From Epichloe hybrida (Eukaryota; Ascomycota; Sordariomycetes; Hypocreales; Clavicipitaceae): 64,000 nucleotides of DNA. The DNA lies in contig JAFEKR010000001.1 of assembly GCA_019022495.1 (NCBI GenBank), positions 4,340,001 through 4,404,000 on the forward strand, read 5' to 3'. The notes under the pieces are model-generated. The model did not search any database, had not been told where the DNA came from, and saw only the letters and a list, made by a program, of their open reading frames with translations. The position numbers and the translations under genes were made by a program. This document shows positions 1 to 14,200 of this stretch, piece by piece (position 1 is the stretch's first letter; each line of letters opens with the position of its first letter).

Positions 1-1292
1 GACATGCCCGAGACGCCGGGCGGCCAGATCATCCGCGAGCCCGGCCCGGGCGTCTTCTGCGACGACGCCATGGACCCCGTCATGCAGCTGTGGCCCAAGG
101 CCAGCGACGAGACGAGGACGCGCCTCGTCAGTGATGCCATGAGGGATCTCAACAGCGTCGGCCTCGTGGGCGTCCACGACGCGAGCACCCTGCCCGCCGA
201 CGTCGCCTTGTACAACAGGCTCGCCGACGGCGAGGACTGGACCGTCCGCGTGTACGCCATGCTCGAGTGCGACTCGCGAAACTCGTACTGTCCCGGCGAC
301 GCCACCAGGATAGCCAGGAGCGATTCTCGATTCTGGCTCCAGAGCGTCAAGCTGTTCGCTGGTACGTCGCCAGCCCCCCCCCCAAAAAATGACCCTAAAA
401 GGATGGGAAAAGAAGGACAAAGAAGGACATATAATCCGTATATACACATCTAACCCAATCCAATCACATAGACGGCGCCCTCGGCAGCTGGGGCTCCGCC
501 ATGCTAGAGCCCTACGCCGACAAGCCCAGCTCATCCGGCACTCTCCTCATCAACTCGACCGCAATGGCCGACCTCTCCAAGACCTGGGCCCATGCCGGCT
601 TCCAAGTCAACGTCCACGCCATCGGCGACCGCGCCAACCGCCACGTCATCGACGCCTTCGTCGCCGCCCTCGTCCACGTCTGCCCCGAGGCCTCCCCGGA
701 CAACTACGAGGCCCTCCGCATCTGCCAGGTCAAGCACCGCTTCCGCATCGAGCACGCCCAGATCGTCCACCCGGACGACCAGGAGCGCATGCACCGCATC
801 GGCATCATCCCCTCGCTCCAGCCCACCCACCCCACCGACGACATGCGCTTCGCCCAGCTGAGGCTCGGGCCCGACCGCACCGCCCGCCGCGCCTACCGCA
901 TGCGCTCCTACATCAACATCGCGCCCCTCCTCGGCAGCGACTTCCCCGTCGAGCCGCCCAACCCCTTCCACGGCATCTACGCCGCCGTCACCCGCAAGAA
1001 TCCCGCCACCGGCCGGGGCCTCAACGGCTCCTCGGACGGCTGGCACACCGACGAGGCCCTGACCTTTGACGAGGCCATCTGGGGCTTCACCGGCGCCACC
1101 GCCTACGGTGCTTTCCTCGACGGTAGAGCCGGCTTGATCAGGGACGGCGCCTTTGCTGACTGGGTTGTCCTGGACGAACCAATCGAGGATATCCCCATCG
1201 AGCACCTCCGCACCCTCAAAGTCAGGGAGACGTGGGTTGCCGGCAAAAAGGTCTACGCGAGAGAAAAAGGAACGGATGCCCCAAAAAGTTGA
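1..1292 (+). CDS. Amidohydrolase family 3 (YtcJ-like), 3' part; exons <1-361, 472-1292
   Basis: Predicted metal-dependent hydrolase of the amidohydrolase superfamily, related to bacterial YtcJ; the substrate is unknown. The gene enters from the left edge, so start and N-terminus are missing. Frame 1 is open to 361; a GTACGT donor and a CACATAG acceptor at 470-471 remove an intron of 110 bp and join the codon G|AC, giving the family motif DGALGSWGSAML. Then come HAIGDRANRHVIDAF (metal-ligand His and Asp), RIEHAQIVHPDD (second His block) and LLGSDFPVEPPNPF (catalytic Asp), in the order normal for this family. About 390 residues are visible and the stop is TGA at 1290-1292. The 3' end converges on the acyltransferase gene. 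Family assignment is secure, function is not. Confidence 0.88.
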
Positions 1293-1705
1293 AATAATTT
1301 GCTGTCCTTGTGTAAAATGCTCTTGTGATTTATTACCCGTCATGTTATCGATTTGCATTTGGCCCATGGGAAAAAAAAAATTTCTCCTTTATTCTTATTT
1401 CAACCCATCTTCGTGGCGGACCTTCGTCATTTTGCCGGCAGTTGCAAGTTGTCTCTCCTAATCCGCATCATGTGGAAACTTTCCTCGCACAAATGCCGTC
1501 AGCGGTGCCAAAAAAGAAGAAGAAAAAAAATCTCGAAGAAACATGTGTGTCCTTCGAAGACAGCAACCATCATAAAACCTGACCCGAGCTGCTTTATATA
1601 CCTTCTCGTCGTAGATATGTGTAGTTTGAACCGTTTTGATTCATCAACCTTTCTCCTTCATGCTTCAAGCGTCGACATCTCAAACTATCATTTGTCCGCT
1701 TAATC
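1293..1705. other. Intergenic, 3' ends of convergent genes
   Basis: This holds the 3' flanks of the amidohydrolase and the acyltransferase. It is A/T-rich with A tracts near 1372 and 1525. Short open frames here lack codon structure or family resemblance, so I call no gene. Confidence 0.6.
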
Positions 1706-3340
1706 TCACCTTTCTGAAATACACTTGGTCTCGAACCACTTGGCAAACTTGACTGTGGGAACGTCTACCGCCCTCCAGAACACATCCGCCCACCAAATTA
1801 CAGTTGGGATGCAAAACATGGCACCCAGTACAAAGCCAGCGTTGTACCAGTATCCCTCGACTCCCGTCAGTCCATATGCCATCTTCTCCCAGTGGTAACC
1901 AACTGTATGCATTGCTGGGCCGTGCATAAGGTACAAAGCGTATGAGATCTTGCCCAAGTATTGGACCCCGGCTGAGTTGAAGAACCACTGCCAATTGCGG
2001 GAGTGACCAACAGCAAGGACAAAAGCCACCGCACCTATAGATTGCCAGTATCGGTACTGTTCTTCCGTCCACCACTCAGGGATAAGTGAGGTCAAATACA
2101 CCCATCCGGGAGCCATCTCCCCTCCGTCGTCAGGCTGCGACATCAAATATAAGCCCAAGAGGCTGACTAGGGCCCAGAAGACCCCCTTGAGAAGGCTTTG
2201 TGGTCTAGGAGTTTGCGGCGGCTCACTTTGAGGGAGAGCGGGAGGCGAAACGTGCGCTCCACGAATATGGTCCATCTCCGCGAGCAACATGCCGCAGAAG
2301 AACAAGCATAGTTCCCATCTCGAATGACGATAAGTGAACCACATGATGCCGCCGACAGTTAAGAATCTGACGCTGGTTCGAAGTCGGGCAGTGCCGATGA
2401 TCGTGAGGAAGAGATAGAGGGAACATCGAAATTCCAGCGGAATCGTCCATAAGTGTACATCGTACGCTGGGAAGCACACTGTTAGCAATTAGCTGGCGTT
2501 TTGACGATTTCGATTCTCACATGTAGATCCACCAAACTTATGCCAGCCAAAGACATGAACGAAATTGTACATGTGAATAATCCAGTCTCTAAACTGAGCA
2601 TACGAGGATTCCATGCGGCTGGGATGAGGCTCGACAACGTTCTTCATATACGTGCGATCTTCGGCGAATTCCCTCGTCCACTCGTAAGCTCCGACTCGCA
2701 AAAGGCAGACAATCATGAATGTGGAGATGGCAGTCGGTAGATAGAGTCGTATACCTCGACGGAAGGTCAAAGAGCTCATGGTAGTCGCAAAGTCGGAAAA
2801 GGCTCCATTGCGAATTAGTTTCAGCGGCCGATACGACAACGCATACCCCGAAATGACGAAAAAGATGCATACGGCGGGAGGCCCCTGGTACCATAGCCTC
2901 AAAACAGGAAGTTTCAAGAAGTGATAGTTGTCTTCCTCAGTGCCCCAGGTTTTGGCAATGGTGAAGGCTTGATAGAAGTAATGGCAAAAGAAGACGGTGA
3001 GAGCAGCGAGCCCTCTCATGCCATCCAAATATGCCGTCGGGGCTAGTTTAGGAGGGCATATTTGTTCTCGGGTATGTCTTCTTTGCAGAAAGCTCGGTAT
3101 CAGAAAGACGAGGCCTCGTATAAATAGCCAACGCCAAGACGCGGAAGGTAGTCGATTATAGGAAACCGTAAATGCAGAACTGTGCTTGGGATAACTTGGC
3201 AACTTGACCCTAACGTGACATTGTGATTCGGTGTCACTGATGCTGACATCACTTTCGATTTCGGTGATATGTCGCTCATCTAAAAGTCCTCTTTTCTCTT
3301 CGTGAGAGTGAGTTTGCACAAGTTTGTCGTTTTCCGTCAT
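1706..3340 (-). CDS. Acyltransferase-3 family integral membrane protein; exons 3340-2521, 2466-1706
   Basis: Predicted O-acyltransferase of the OafA/YrhL (acyltransferase 3) family, which moves acyl groups onto sugars or small molecules at a membrane. Fungal members are often found in metabolite clusters, but no cluster is present here. The intron at 2467-2520 (GTGAGA...TTCCCAG) joins T|CG and gives GGSTSYDVHLWTIPLEFR, which matches the family's WTIPVEF block. The family start block DGMRGLAALTVFFCHYF lies near residue 110, preceded by a polar, probably cytosolic N-terminus. Several hydrophobic segments follow, for example AVCIFFVISGYALSY and GVFWALVSLLGLYLM. Total is 526 aa, a usual length. 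Its 3' end faces the amidohydrolase gene. Substrate cannot be inferred. Confidence 0.88.
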
Positions 3341-6042
3341 TTTCCTGCAACGGGAACAGTGCCGTCCATGTATGGCACGTCATATATTGAGAGTCGAAAG
3401 TAAAAGGCAGTCAAGGAGAAGTACAAACTAGAACAAAGGACCGAAAGGAAGCAAAAAAAAGTTGAAGGGTATCGAAGGAAAAGTAGAAAGAGGAAAAAAG
3501 ACAAAGAGAACAAGAAAGACGAAACCGATCGTCAAGGGCCACAGGAGCGAGGTCTAGATGCGGCACTAGACTTTGACACTCTCGACCTGAGCACTTGAAC
3601 ACCGCAGGTTCAGTTCAAAATGCACTGAAGAAGCAGTCAGCTCGTCCACCCCAAATTTTCTTGTGACGGAAACCGTAACAAGATGTGAGCGGGGACAGAC
3701 TCGGGGAGAAATGGAAGAGGGCAGATCAACAAGGTTGACGGAAGAGCGGAGTGAGCAATGACAACACTGCAAATCGTCCTGTTGCTACATTTTCATTCAT
3801 ACAGTGTGCAGGAGGGACATTTCTGAGAAAGAATGTCAATGTGAAAACACTTGAGACCGTGCAGCCACTCCCCCTGCCATCACCTGTTCGCAGCTGACTA
3901 CGGAGTACATACGGACGTATAAGATTACAAGACCGCATAGGCAGCTCCGCATGGGGTGCTCCTTCTTCAGACTCTCAGATGACCAGAATGACGAATCCGC
4001 CCACCACGTTCGAGACGGAGAACTCCGACTGGCCAACAAAGAAGACACATTAACGATAAAAGTCGTCGAAGAAGAAGGACGAGCGAGGCGGAGATTCGTA
4101 ATGCACAGGCATCTTCGTGGAAGGTGCGTTATTGACACCGTGCGTATCCCCTTTGAGTGCGCGAACACCTCAGGCGGGTCGCGGACCCACAATCCTTCCT
4201 GGATAGGTTGCATGTAATAATCCGTACACCGATTTTTTTATGTATTGAGGCAAATAGCAAATAGCCCTTAGTGCCCTAGGCCAAGAAAGGTAGCCAGACT
4301 TCTGTTGTTGAAGGATTGTCTAGCAAAATCAAGTAGTCCGTACCCTTTATCTGCCCTACCCTTGATCTGCCCATAATTATACTCATCCTCATTAGCCTAA
4401 GCCCCTCCCATCCGTATGTACTCCGCCTGAGGTTCGCACACTCAAAGGAATGTGGAGTCACTGTTTCGGCCAAGTTGCAGGTGTCAGGCAAGACGGCATC
4501 AAAACGACACGAACACATTGGGGCAGGAGGAGCCCACAGGAAGCACATTGGGTCTTCATGTCGTGCAATGCGCGGGTCTGGCTCTGTCGCTGTAACAGGC
4601 AAACGCGGAGCTCCTCGATCTTGACGTGTTTCAAATCGCGCCGCTTTATGTAGGTTCACGTCGTCTGGCCTGCCGAGATGGGCGACTTTCTGTCGTTCGT
4701 TTTCTATTCTTGTCCGCTTCTTCCGCGAAACATCCCGCGCCTCCCGGAGGCTCAGACATACTAGCATATCTTCCAACATTCTCACTAGCATCTTGCATCA
4801 AAGGAAAGTCTGTGGCAAGATGTTGGTTCAAAGGCACAGTGTTGTGCAGCACAAACACAGTTGTTGTTTGTCCATCCAAACACATCAGCCACGATGCACT
4901 TGATTCACTCTGGCCTTGATCGGTCGTTCATGCGGATTCGACACAGCCGCTTTATCTTTAGCTGCTCCATAGAACGTCCCTCCCGCACCCCCTCCCTTCT
5001 ACATACACCGGTACCGGTCAGGCAATCCAAATCCTCGTGGCAGAACTAATGATGCAGGCACGCTTTGTGGCTGGGTGTGCCCGTAAAGATCCACTTCATT
5101 TTCGGGGTTTTGCCTGTGCGCTATTGCTCCCTCCCTCACGGACACACTTGTCATCTTTTATTTTCTTTCGGTTCTCATCTGTCGCCACATCTTCTGCAAT
5201 AATGGTCGACGTGTCGTTGGTTGTTGGCTCCAATTTCCCCGGCATCCGCCCGATCTCTCCACGCGCCAGTTGGCCAAAAAAAAAAAAAAAAAAAGGTTCT
5301 AAACCATCGATCAACATGCACACGATCTCACGATCAGATAGAGCATGTCCCCTCCTTTTTGAAACACCATAGCTTGTTGCCCGTGCCGAAGAACTTTGGC
5401 ATCTACGCAAGGGCCTCATTGGCTCAAACACCCCGCCGCTGCAGGGCAGGCGACGACGACAACCCCTTGACGCTCCATCCCGTCGATCTCCGTCTCTCTG
5501 CGACGTTTCGAGCTTTGAAACCCACGGGCAAATGCCTATTTTGAAGACTGGCTTGTGACAACTCTCCAGAGACTAACCACATCTTCCCGAGTGAACGTTT
5601 CTATTTCTGCGGGACACAAGACGCTAAAGCTCAGCGGGCACACGACCATCTAATCCACTTGAGCATGCATGTTTCCGTAGATAAACATCAGGGTCTCCTG
5701 GCTTCCTATTGCCGGACCTCGGCTGTGGCATAGTCCGATGTTCGAGGCCCTGACACGCCAGATAATCCAAAATTCATGACATTTATACAAGACCAGATGT
5801 CTATTTTCCTAATGGCCCAGCACGCGTTTATGCTCCTTCCGAATTATCCCCCATATGCCGCGGGTGATGCCCCGATTCGGGGCCCATCGCTTCCATGATG
5901 CGCCCTGTTAATATAACAGCGCACTGTATATAAATCCTATATTCCCAATTGCATAATCCAAAAGAACGCCGTCGTAAATGCCTGATGATTCATGTTTCTT
6001 GCTCTCTTTTTTTTTTTCAGTTTCCCGGCTTCTCCAAGCCAT
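3341..6042. other. 2.7-kb intergenic region without a supported gene
   Basis: It separates the start of the acyltransferase gene from the 3' end of HEM2. Contents I can see: TACGGAGTA at 3899-3907, an inverted-repeat element at 4150-4448, an A run of about 18 at 5277-5294, and T tracts near 6007-6018. Open frames of up to 171 codons occur on both strands but overlap one another and match no family I know. Confidence 0.5.
4150..4448. mobile_element. MITE-like element with imperfect terminal inverted repeats
   Basis: The left end at 4150-4177 reads CCTTTGAGTGCGCGAAC followed by ACCTCAGGCGG. The right end at 4423-4448 is its reverse complement, with one C/T change and a 2-nt indel. The arms enclose about 245 bp with no coding capacity. 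Size and structure fit a non-autonomous DNA transposon relic. I could not see a clean target-site duplication (flanks GCGTAT and AATGTGG), and no second copy was noticed in this window, so the class is unassigned. Confidence 0.5.
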
Positions 6043-8861
<2,819 letters not shown>

Positions 8862-9790
8862 CTATAAGCCCCTAAGAACAGTGTTATCACGCTTGTCCAA
8901 CCGTGTGTATCTCTGCTTCAGGACCTCCGAAACGCTACGCCTGTCACCACTCGGCCTCTCAAACCGCTGATCCAGCGCCTTTTGCACGGGATTCAGCGCC
9001 GCCAAGTCCACATGTCCGAGGCCAGTGCCCTCGCCAGTCAACCCGACTGCGGACCTGGCCTTGCCCACAGCCTCGGTAGCCTTCTCCTTGCCCTTCTCCA
9101 GCGCCGACTTGACGGCTGTTTCTGCCTCGACGGCCTTCTCGCAGACTTGCTTCTCGGCCCTTTGGGCTTCCCTCCACGCCGCTAGTCGTGCTTGCAAGGC
9201 ATTGTCCTTGACCTTGGCGGCAAAATCTTCCTCCTCTGCCTTGGCCTGTTCAAAGGCCTCCTTTGCTTGGGCCTTGATCTTGCCGGCGGCGGATTCTGCG
9301 CCAGCCTTGGCCCTGTTGGCGCCCGCCTCCAGCCCGGTCTGGACCTTGGCAGCACTGTCCTGCATGGACTCACCGAACGCCGTGGACCAGAGAGACGCGA
9401 TGGTGCCTTCTAATCCTTCGCGGAAGTCTTCCCAGTCGGTGCGTTGCACCCATCTCACGGCGTTCTCGATCTCGTCGTTCCATCGATCCTTGACGACTTC
9501 GATGGCCTCGGCTCGCTTGGCGGCAGCGACCTCGGACCGGGTAGGCGGTAGCGGCTGGGGGATGGGGTCGATGAGGCCTTGGATGGCGAGGGCTTGGGCG
9601 CGCAGAGATCGGCCTTGCTCTTCGCGGTTACGCTGGTGGGCGAGCACAGATAGATACGCGATGGAGAGGGTGAGGGTGGCGCCACCAGTCTGCGCGGAGA
9701 AGATTGGAATTAGCTTTCCATCGAGGAAGAATAGGCCATGAGTACACTGGGAAGTGGAATACTGCGTACGAAACCGGTCACGAAACCCAT
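8862..9790 (-). CDS. MIC12: MICOS complex subunit MIC12 (AIM5-like); exons 9790-9770, 9689-8862
   Basis: Predicted inner-membrane protein of the MICOS complex, which holds cristae junctions together. A tiny first exon (ATGGGTTTC..., 9790-9770) codes MGFVTGF; the intron 9690-9769 (GTACGC...CGCGCAG) brings in TGGATLTLSIAYLSVLAHQRNREEQ. The joined N-terminus, with a glycine-rich transmembrane helix at residues 5-25 and then HQRNREEQGRSLR, is what fungal MIC12/AIM5 proteins show. Next come QPLPPTRSEVAA, WNDEIENAVRWVQRTDW and a long Ala/Lys/Glu coiled coil. Total is 282 aa. It shares a 590-bp divergent intergenic region with the bL17m gene. The first exon is too short for an ORF scan and rests on the splice model. 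Confidence 0.85.
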
Positions 9791-10380
9791 GGTTGGCAGG
9801 CGATTGCGTCGTTGCTCGAATTGGAGACTCGTTGCTCGGAGTTTCGAGGGAGATTATTGGTGGGCTCCGGGAGCACGAGATTTAGCACCGGAGATGGGAT
9901 GGAAAATCGGCGACAATGCGGTGGAACAGAGACTTGAAGAAATCAGTATTTCATCTGCCGCAGCTCATGATGCGCAGCGAGCTTCAATTTGAGCGCAGAA
10001 GCCACGATGCGGCGAGTCAATTAGCACGTGGTGGGAGGGAAATGATTGCGCCTTTTGCCCCGAAATGCTCGGTTGACGTATGTAGTAATACGTCTTGACA
10101 GTTCCCAGGGTACATAATAATAATAATACGCTTCGGCGCGCCGCAGTCGTCCGAGAGCCACAGTTTCTTTTTTCTGAGCCAATCCCGTGTCTGCATCGTT
10201 CACCGCCTGCCCGAACCAGCCAACACAACGCAGACAACGGTCCCTTTTCACGGGATTGGCAAAAGCTCATCGGACCGCTCATCGGAAGCAAGCAAGCAAG
10301 CAAGCAAGCAATTCCCGTCTGTTAACAATGCTGCATTCCATCTCGAATCAAAGTCTCTGAAGAAGAAAAAGAAAGCCATC
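9791..10380. promoter_or_regulatory. Divergent intergenic region between MIC12 and bL17m
   Basis: 590 bp separate two genes that both encode mitochondrial proteins and are transcribed away from each other, so a shared promoter is likely (inference). It contains an AAT repeat at about 10117-10129 and (AAGC)6 at 10286-10311, about 70 bp before the bL17m ATG. No specific factor site is claimed. Confidence 0.5.
10286..10311. repeat. (AAGC)6 tetranucleotide repeat
   Basis: A perfect tetranucleotide run in the probable leader of the bL17m gene. Confidence 0.9.
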
Positions 10381-11168
10381 ATGGCCGGTGGTCTCGTCAA
10401 ATACCGGCATCTCAGCCGCGACTCATCCGCCAGAAAAGCCCTCCTGCGCGGCCTCGTCACCCAGCTGGTCCAGTACGAGCACATCCAGACGACACATGCG
10501 AAAGCAAAGGAGGCCCAGCGACTGGCAGAGAAGCTGATCACGCTGGCCAAAAAGAACAATGAGCCGTGCAGAAGATCTGCTCAGGGAATTCTTTACGTAT
10601 GTCACCGATTTTCACAAGACGGATCGGCCATGTCCCGCAATGAAGTCTGATGGGTCGGTCCACGGGGAGGGATTCAAAAGCCAACTAATTATACCTGTCG
10701 CAGACACCGCATATCCTCCTCCCCAAACTATTTGGCGAGCTAAGAAACAGATATCTCACCCGAGAAGGCGGCTACACACGCGTCACCCGCACAGAACCCA
10801 AAAACACGTACGATCAGGCAGAGAGCTCCATCCTCGAATTCGTCGACGGCCCCAAAGATTCGCGGTTCATGATGACCGCAAAGACGATTGCGAGGGACCG
10901 TCTTCTGGGCCGGGAGCCTACAGCGTTGACAATGCAAAACGCGAAGAAGGTGACGCAGTTTAGAGGACAGAAGGACCTGGACGACATGGTGGAGAGATTT
11001 GTGGCACTGCAGGCGGGAGAATCACCAGTGACGGCGGATGATACGGCGGATGGAGATCATAGTAAAGAGGCGGCTGAGATGGCGGATCGGGAGAGCGCCA
11101 AGGTGAAGGGGCTTATGGGTGATGGTGCGCCCGAGTCGGCAAAGAAGGTGATTAACCTGAAGAGGTAG
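10381..11168 (+). CDS. MRPL8: Mitochondrial large-ribosomal-subunit protein bL17m; exons 10381-10596, 10704-11168
   Basis: Component of the mitochondrial 54S subunit, homologous to bacterial L17. Exon 1 codes MAGGLVKYRHLSRDSSARKA, LLRGLVTQLVQYEHIQTTHAKAKEAQRLAEKLITLAKK, the conserved N-terminal L17 block. The intron 10597-10703 (GTATGT...TCGCAG) leads in phase 0 to TPHILLPKLFGELRNRYLTR and EGGYTRVTRTEP, the second L17 block. The remaining ~110 residues are a fungal C-terminal extension ending KKVINLKR. Total is 226 aa. Translation through the intron would stop early, which supports splicing. It is divergent from MIC12. Confidence 0.94.
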
Positions 11169-11439
11169 GCTGGCGAGCTTGACGGGTGACTGGGCTATGG
11201 AAGTGAAGAGGATGGCTTGAAGCAAGCGAAACGGGTCGCGCTGCCGTGTACAAAAGAATCAAAAAAATTATACGCTGTCACTATGAATCAAGATCATGAC
11301 AATAAACAGCATGTCTGAATGGCCGTCTCATTTCGTTTGCCGCGAACTGATCAAAGCTAAAATGGGATTTTATGTGATGGAACATGCTGCCCAATACTAT
11401 GCAATGTAGCCTTTTCCCTCACAATGCCAAGATATGCAA

Positions 11440-13751
11440 TCATACGAATTCGAATGTATCACCACGTTCTTGAAGCATCTTGCCCACCCTCTTCGACCCA
11501 ACGATTCTTTCCAACTTCATCACATCATACTTGGAAAACATAACCCTGGCAGTTCCCTGGCCCGGCTCAATCTTGAGATCCTGCTCGCTCTTGCCCAGGA
11601 ACTCACCCGCAATCTCCCGATAAAAGATGTGATTGTCGGGCAATCCGTAGAAAATCACGCGTTGCACCCCGCGGAATTGGTACCGTCGGAAATGATGCGC
11701 TCGTTCCGTATACAAGAGCACCCGATGGCGACCAGATAAGAAATGCGAGCGGGCCCGCGATGCATCCGGCACATCAGTGTATTCCGAGACGGCGCCAAAG
11801 GTGACATTGCTCATGATCGCCGAGTTGGCAAAGTAGTTTCGGACACGCACAAAGTCCAGGTAGGATGGGATGAAGAGCAGCGTTCCCGACGCGTCTTTGG
11901 CCCTCTTGACGAGGGTGGGCACGATGGCCGAAACAAAGTATTCGAACCTGGCGTCGGGGTCCTTTTGAACCGAAGGGGACTGAAACCGGGAAAACGTCTG
12001 CTTGGCCTTGATGCCCAGCTGCTGGATCACGCCTTGGTACTCGGGCTGCAGGCGAATCTTGCCAGCCCAGTTATGGCAGTACAGTCGTTGCAGTTCCGCC
12101 AACTCGGGGGTGTTGAACGCCGACAAGACGATGGTCTGTCTAAAGTACTTGGCCCAATCCTCGAGGTACCACGTTCGAAGACGACTGAAGTCGCAACCGT
12201 GGGCATCCTTGGGCTGCAAGTTGAGATGCTCAAATATGTACTCAACGTGTTCCCAGTTCTGCATGAGCAACGCATCGGCCTGGTCGACTATGACCATCTC
12301 AATGGAGCTTAGGAAGTCATAGTCGGGCTTCTTCTTTTCCTCCTCGGAGCCAATGGCCATGCGGAGACCGAGGGGACTGGCGAATAGAATGTCCGAGTTG
12401 TAAAATTGGGAAAAGTACTTGATGGTCTTGCGGGTGAACTTGACGCCAATGCGGAACATGTCGTCGTCATTGCCTTCGAACAGATCTTTGAAATCTTCTG
12501 GTCTGTCTTCACCAAAATTGTTCCCCTTTTCAATGTAAGACTCGTCGAATCTTTTGCGATTTTCTTGTTGAGCGGGATCGCAGAGGTCCCTGATAATATT
12601 GACCATTTTGACGCATGAGTTTCTTGTCGGTAGAAGGAAAAGGACTTTGGGACGAGTGAAGCCCTGGTCGCGTAGCTCTAACTCTGTGTCTTCTCCGTCC
12701 CTGGCTAGCTTGTAGCTGTTCTTGATGACACGGTCTCGCGTTCTAAAAGTTGTCAGCGAATTAGTTGCGAAGTGTATGATGTTGGCGAAAGAAGATGAGT
12801 CACTTACTTGAAGACGTGGTTGAGCGCGTGCAGACAGGCCGCTTGTCGTAACTTATCTGCATTCTTCACCGTCCTGTCGCAGTGGAAGATATCCCTATAT
12901 CCAAAGAGAAGCGGAAGAATTGCCCTATCGGTAGCATCCAGCTTGTTCATCTTCTTAGCTGCCATCTCCTGTAGTTTCTGCTTTAATTTCAGCCCCTCCA
13001 GCCCACAGGGTTGTGTTGCTCCCGCTTTACCACTGCTGCTGCTGCTAGAATCCCCACAATCAACTGCCATAATTGTCGCACGTAATGTCTGAATGAGAGC
13101 TCTACTTGTCGTCCAGCTCTCATCCTTGATAGCCTTGATGGCTTTGTTGACTTGTGAGTCGTCCGGGTGTGCAAAATGTGTGTCAAACGGATCAGATAGG
13201 TTCTCGTCATCTTCAGAGTCAGGCTCATCCTCTTGCTCTGCATCTTCTGCTCCATCAGCTTCGTCAATGTCCTCTCGCTCCTCGTCGTCACTGCCGTCAC
13301 CGGCGTCCATTTCTTCGTCTGGTGAATTCGCAGTAGCTTGTTCTGAGGACACATTGTGTTCCAACTTTCTCCGCTTAGCTTTGTGAGCACTAGAATCGTT
13401 GAACCTTTGCAAGAGCGCCATATACGGGCGCACAGCGGGTTGTCCCTCCTCATCCCCAGAACCGCTATCATCGACATTCTCATCTTGCTCGTCATGAGAG
13501 TCAGCTTCAGATTCAGATTCGGGCTCTCTATGACAAAATTAGCCACAGACACTACACTAGGTTCGAAACTTTTTTCCGCAGAGAAAAGAAAAGACTTACT
13601 CATCCTTGTCAGCTAAGCGATCACCGTCAAATCGCCGTGTTGGTCCCCATCGACTTGAGCCTCCTCGTCCTCCCCCTCTACCTCTGCCTCTCCCACCTCG
13701 GCCCCTGCCTCCACGGCCGCGAAATGTGCCTCCTCGTCCACGAGGTCCCAT
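11440..13751 (-). CDS. UTP25: U3 snoRNA-associated protein UTP25; exons 13751-13600, 13527-12808, 12742-11440
   Basis: DEAD-like but catalytically degenerate helicase-family protein of the nucleolar small-subunit processome, needed for early 18S rRNA cleavages. Exon 1 codes an RGG-rich start ([19 protein letters not shown]). Exon 2 has the acidic stretch ([20 protein letters not shown]) and then [28 protein letters not shown]. Exon 3 starts [29 protein letters not shown], and includes [30 protein letters not shown] and [15 protein letters not shown]. Both introns (13528-13599, 12743-12807) have GTAAGT donors and preserve frame. Total is 724 aa, a normal length. The ATG at 13751 is preceded in frame by a stop. 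An extra upstream exon is possible but not needed. Confidence 0.92.
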
Positions 13752-14200
13752 TCGAACTGTATTTTATATCAAACAGTATGAAGAAAACCACCCATCGTCG
13801 GGGGGGGGGGGGTGAATCAGCAAGGTAAAGAAGACAAAGGCACCAGCGGGACCCGCTAAAAAAGTTGAAACTTCACCCGCAGCCTTGCATGTGCGAGCTA
13901 GAGACGACAGCCTCGCCTAGCCACACTTATGGTGGGGTTGAGAACCGCACTCAGCCACAACTGTCTTCTTATCGTGGCTTATCAAAGCGCACACAACCCC
14001 AGCCCGGAGCCCAGCCAAACTGGTGCAAATAGAAAAATCAGCTTGGCGGGCATCGCGAAAGCACCCAAAAAAAGAACGACCCAGATTGAAAGGTGAACCC
14101 CTCCTCCTCCATCCTCCCCCTTTTTGCCAACCGCCGCCTACGCTCGTACGCAATACTCCTACTTCTCGACCGACCGATCGCTCGACACATATTGCCCAGT
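13752..14200. promoter_or_regulatory. Divergent promoter region UTP25 / eIF3f
   Basis: 449 bp between two translation-related genes transcribed away from each other. It contains a G12 tract at about 13800-13811 and a C/T-rich stretch (14098-14165) just upstream of the eIF3f ATG. Confidence 0.5.

Noticed and set aside
531..1367. 278-codon frame on the minus strand
   Set aside because: Antisense to the conserved amidohydrolase exon; its Val/Gly/Asp-rich composition is the mirror of GC-rich coding sequence.
4276..4791. 171-codon frame on the minus strand
   Set aside because: No domain, partly inside the MITE-like element, overlapped by plus-strand frames.
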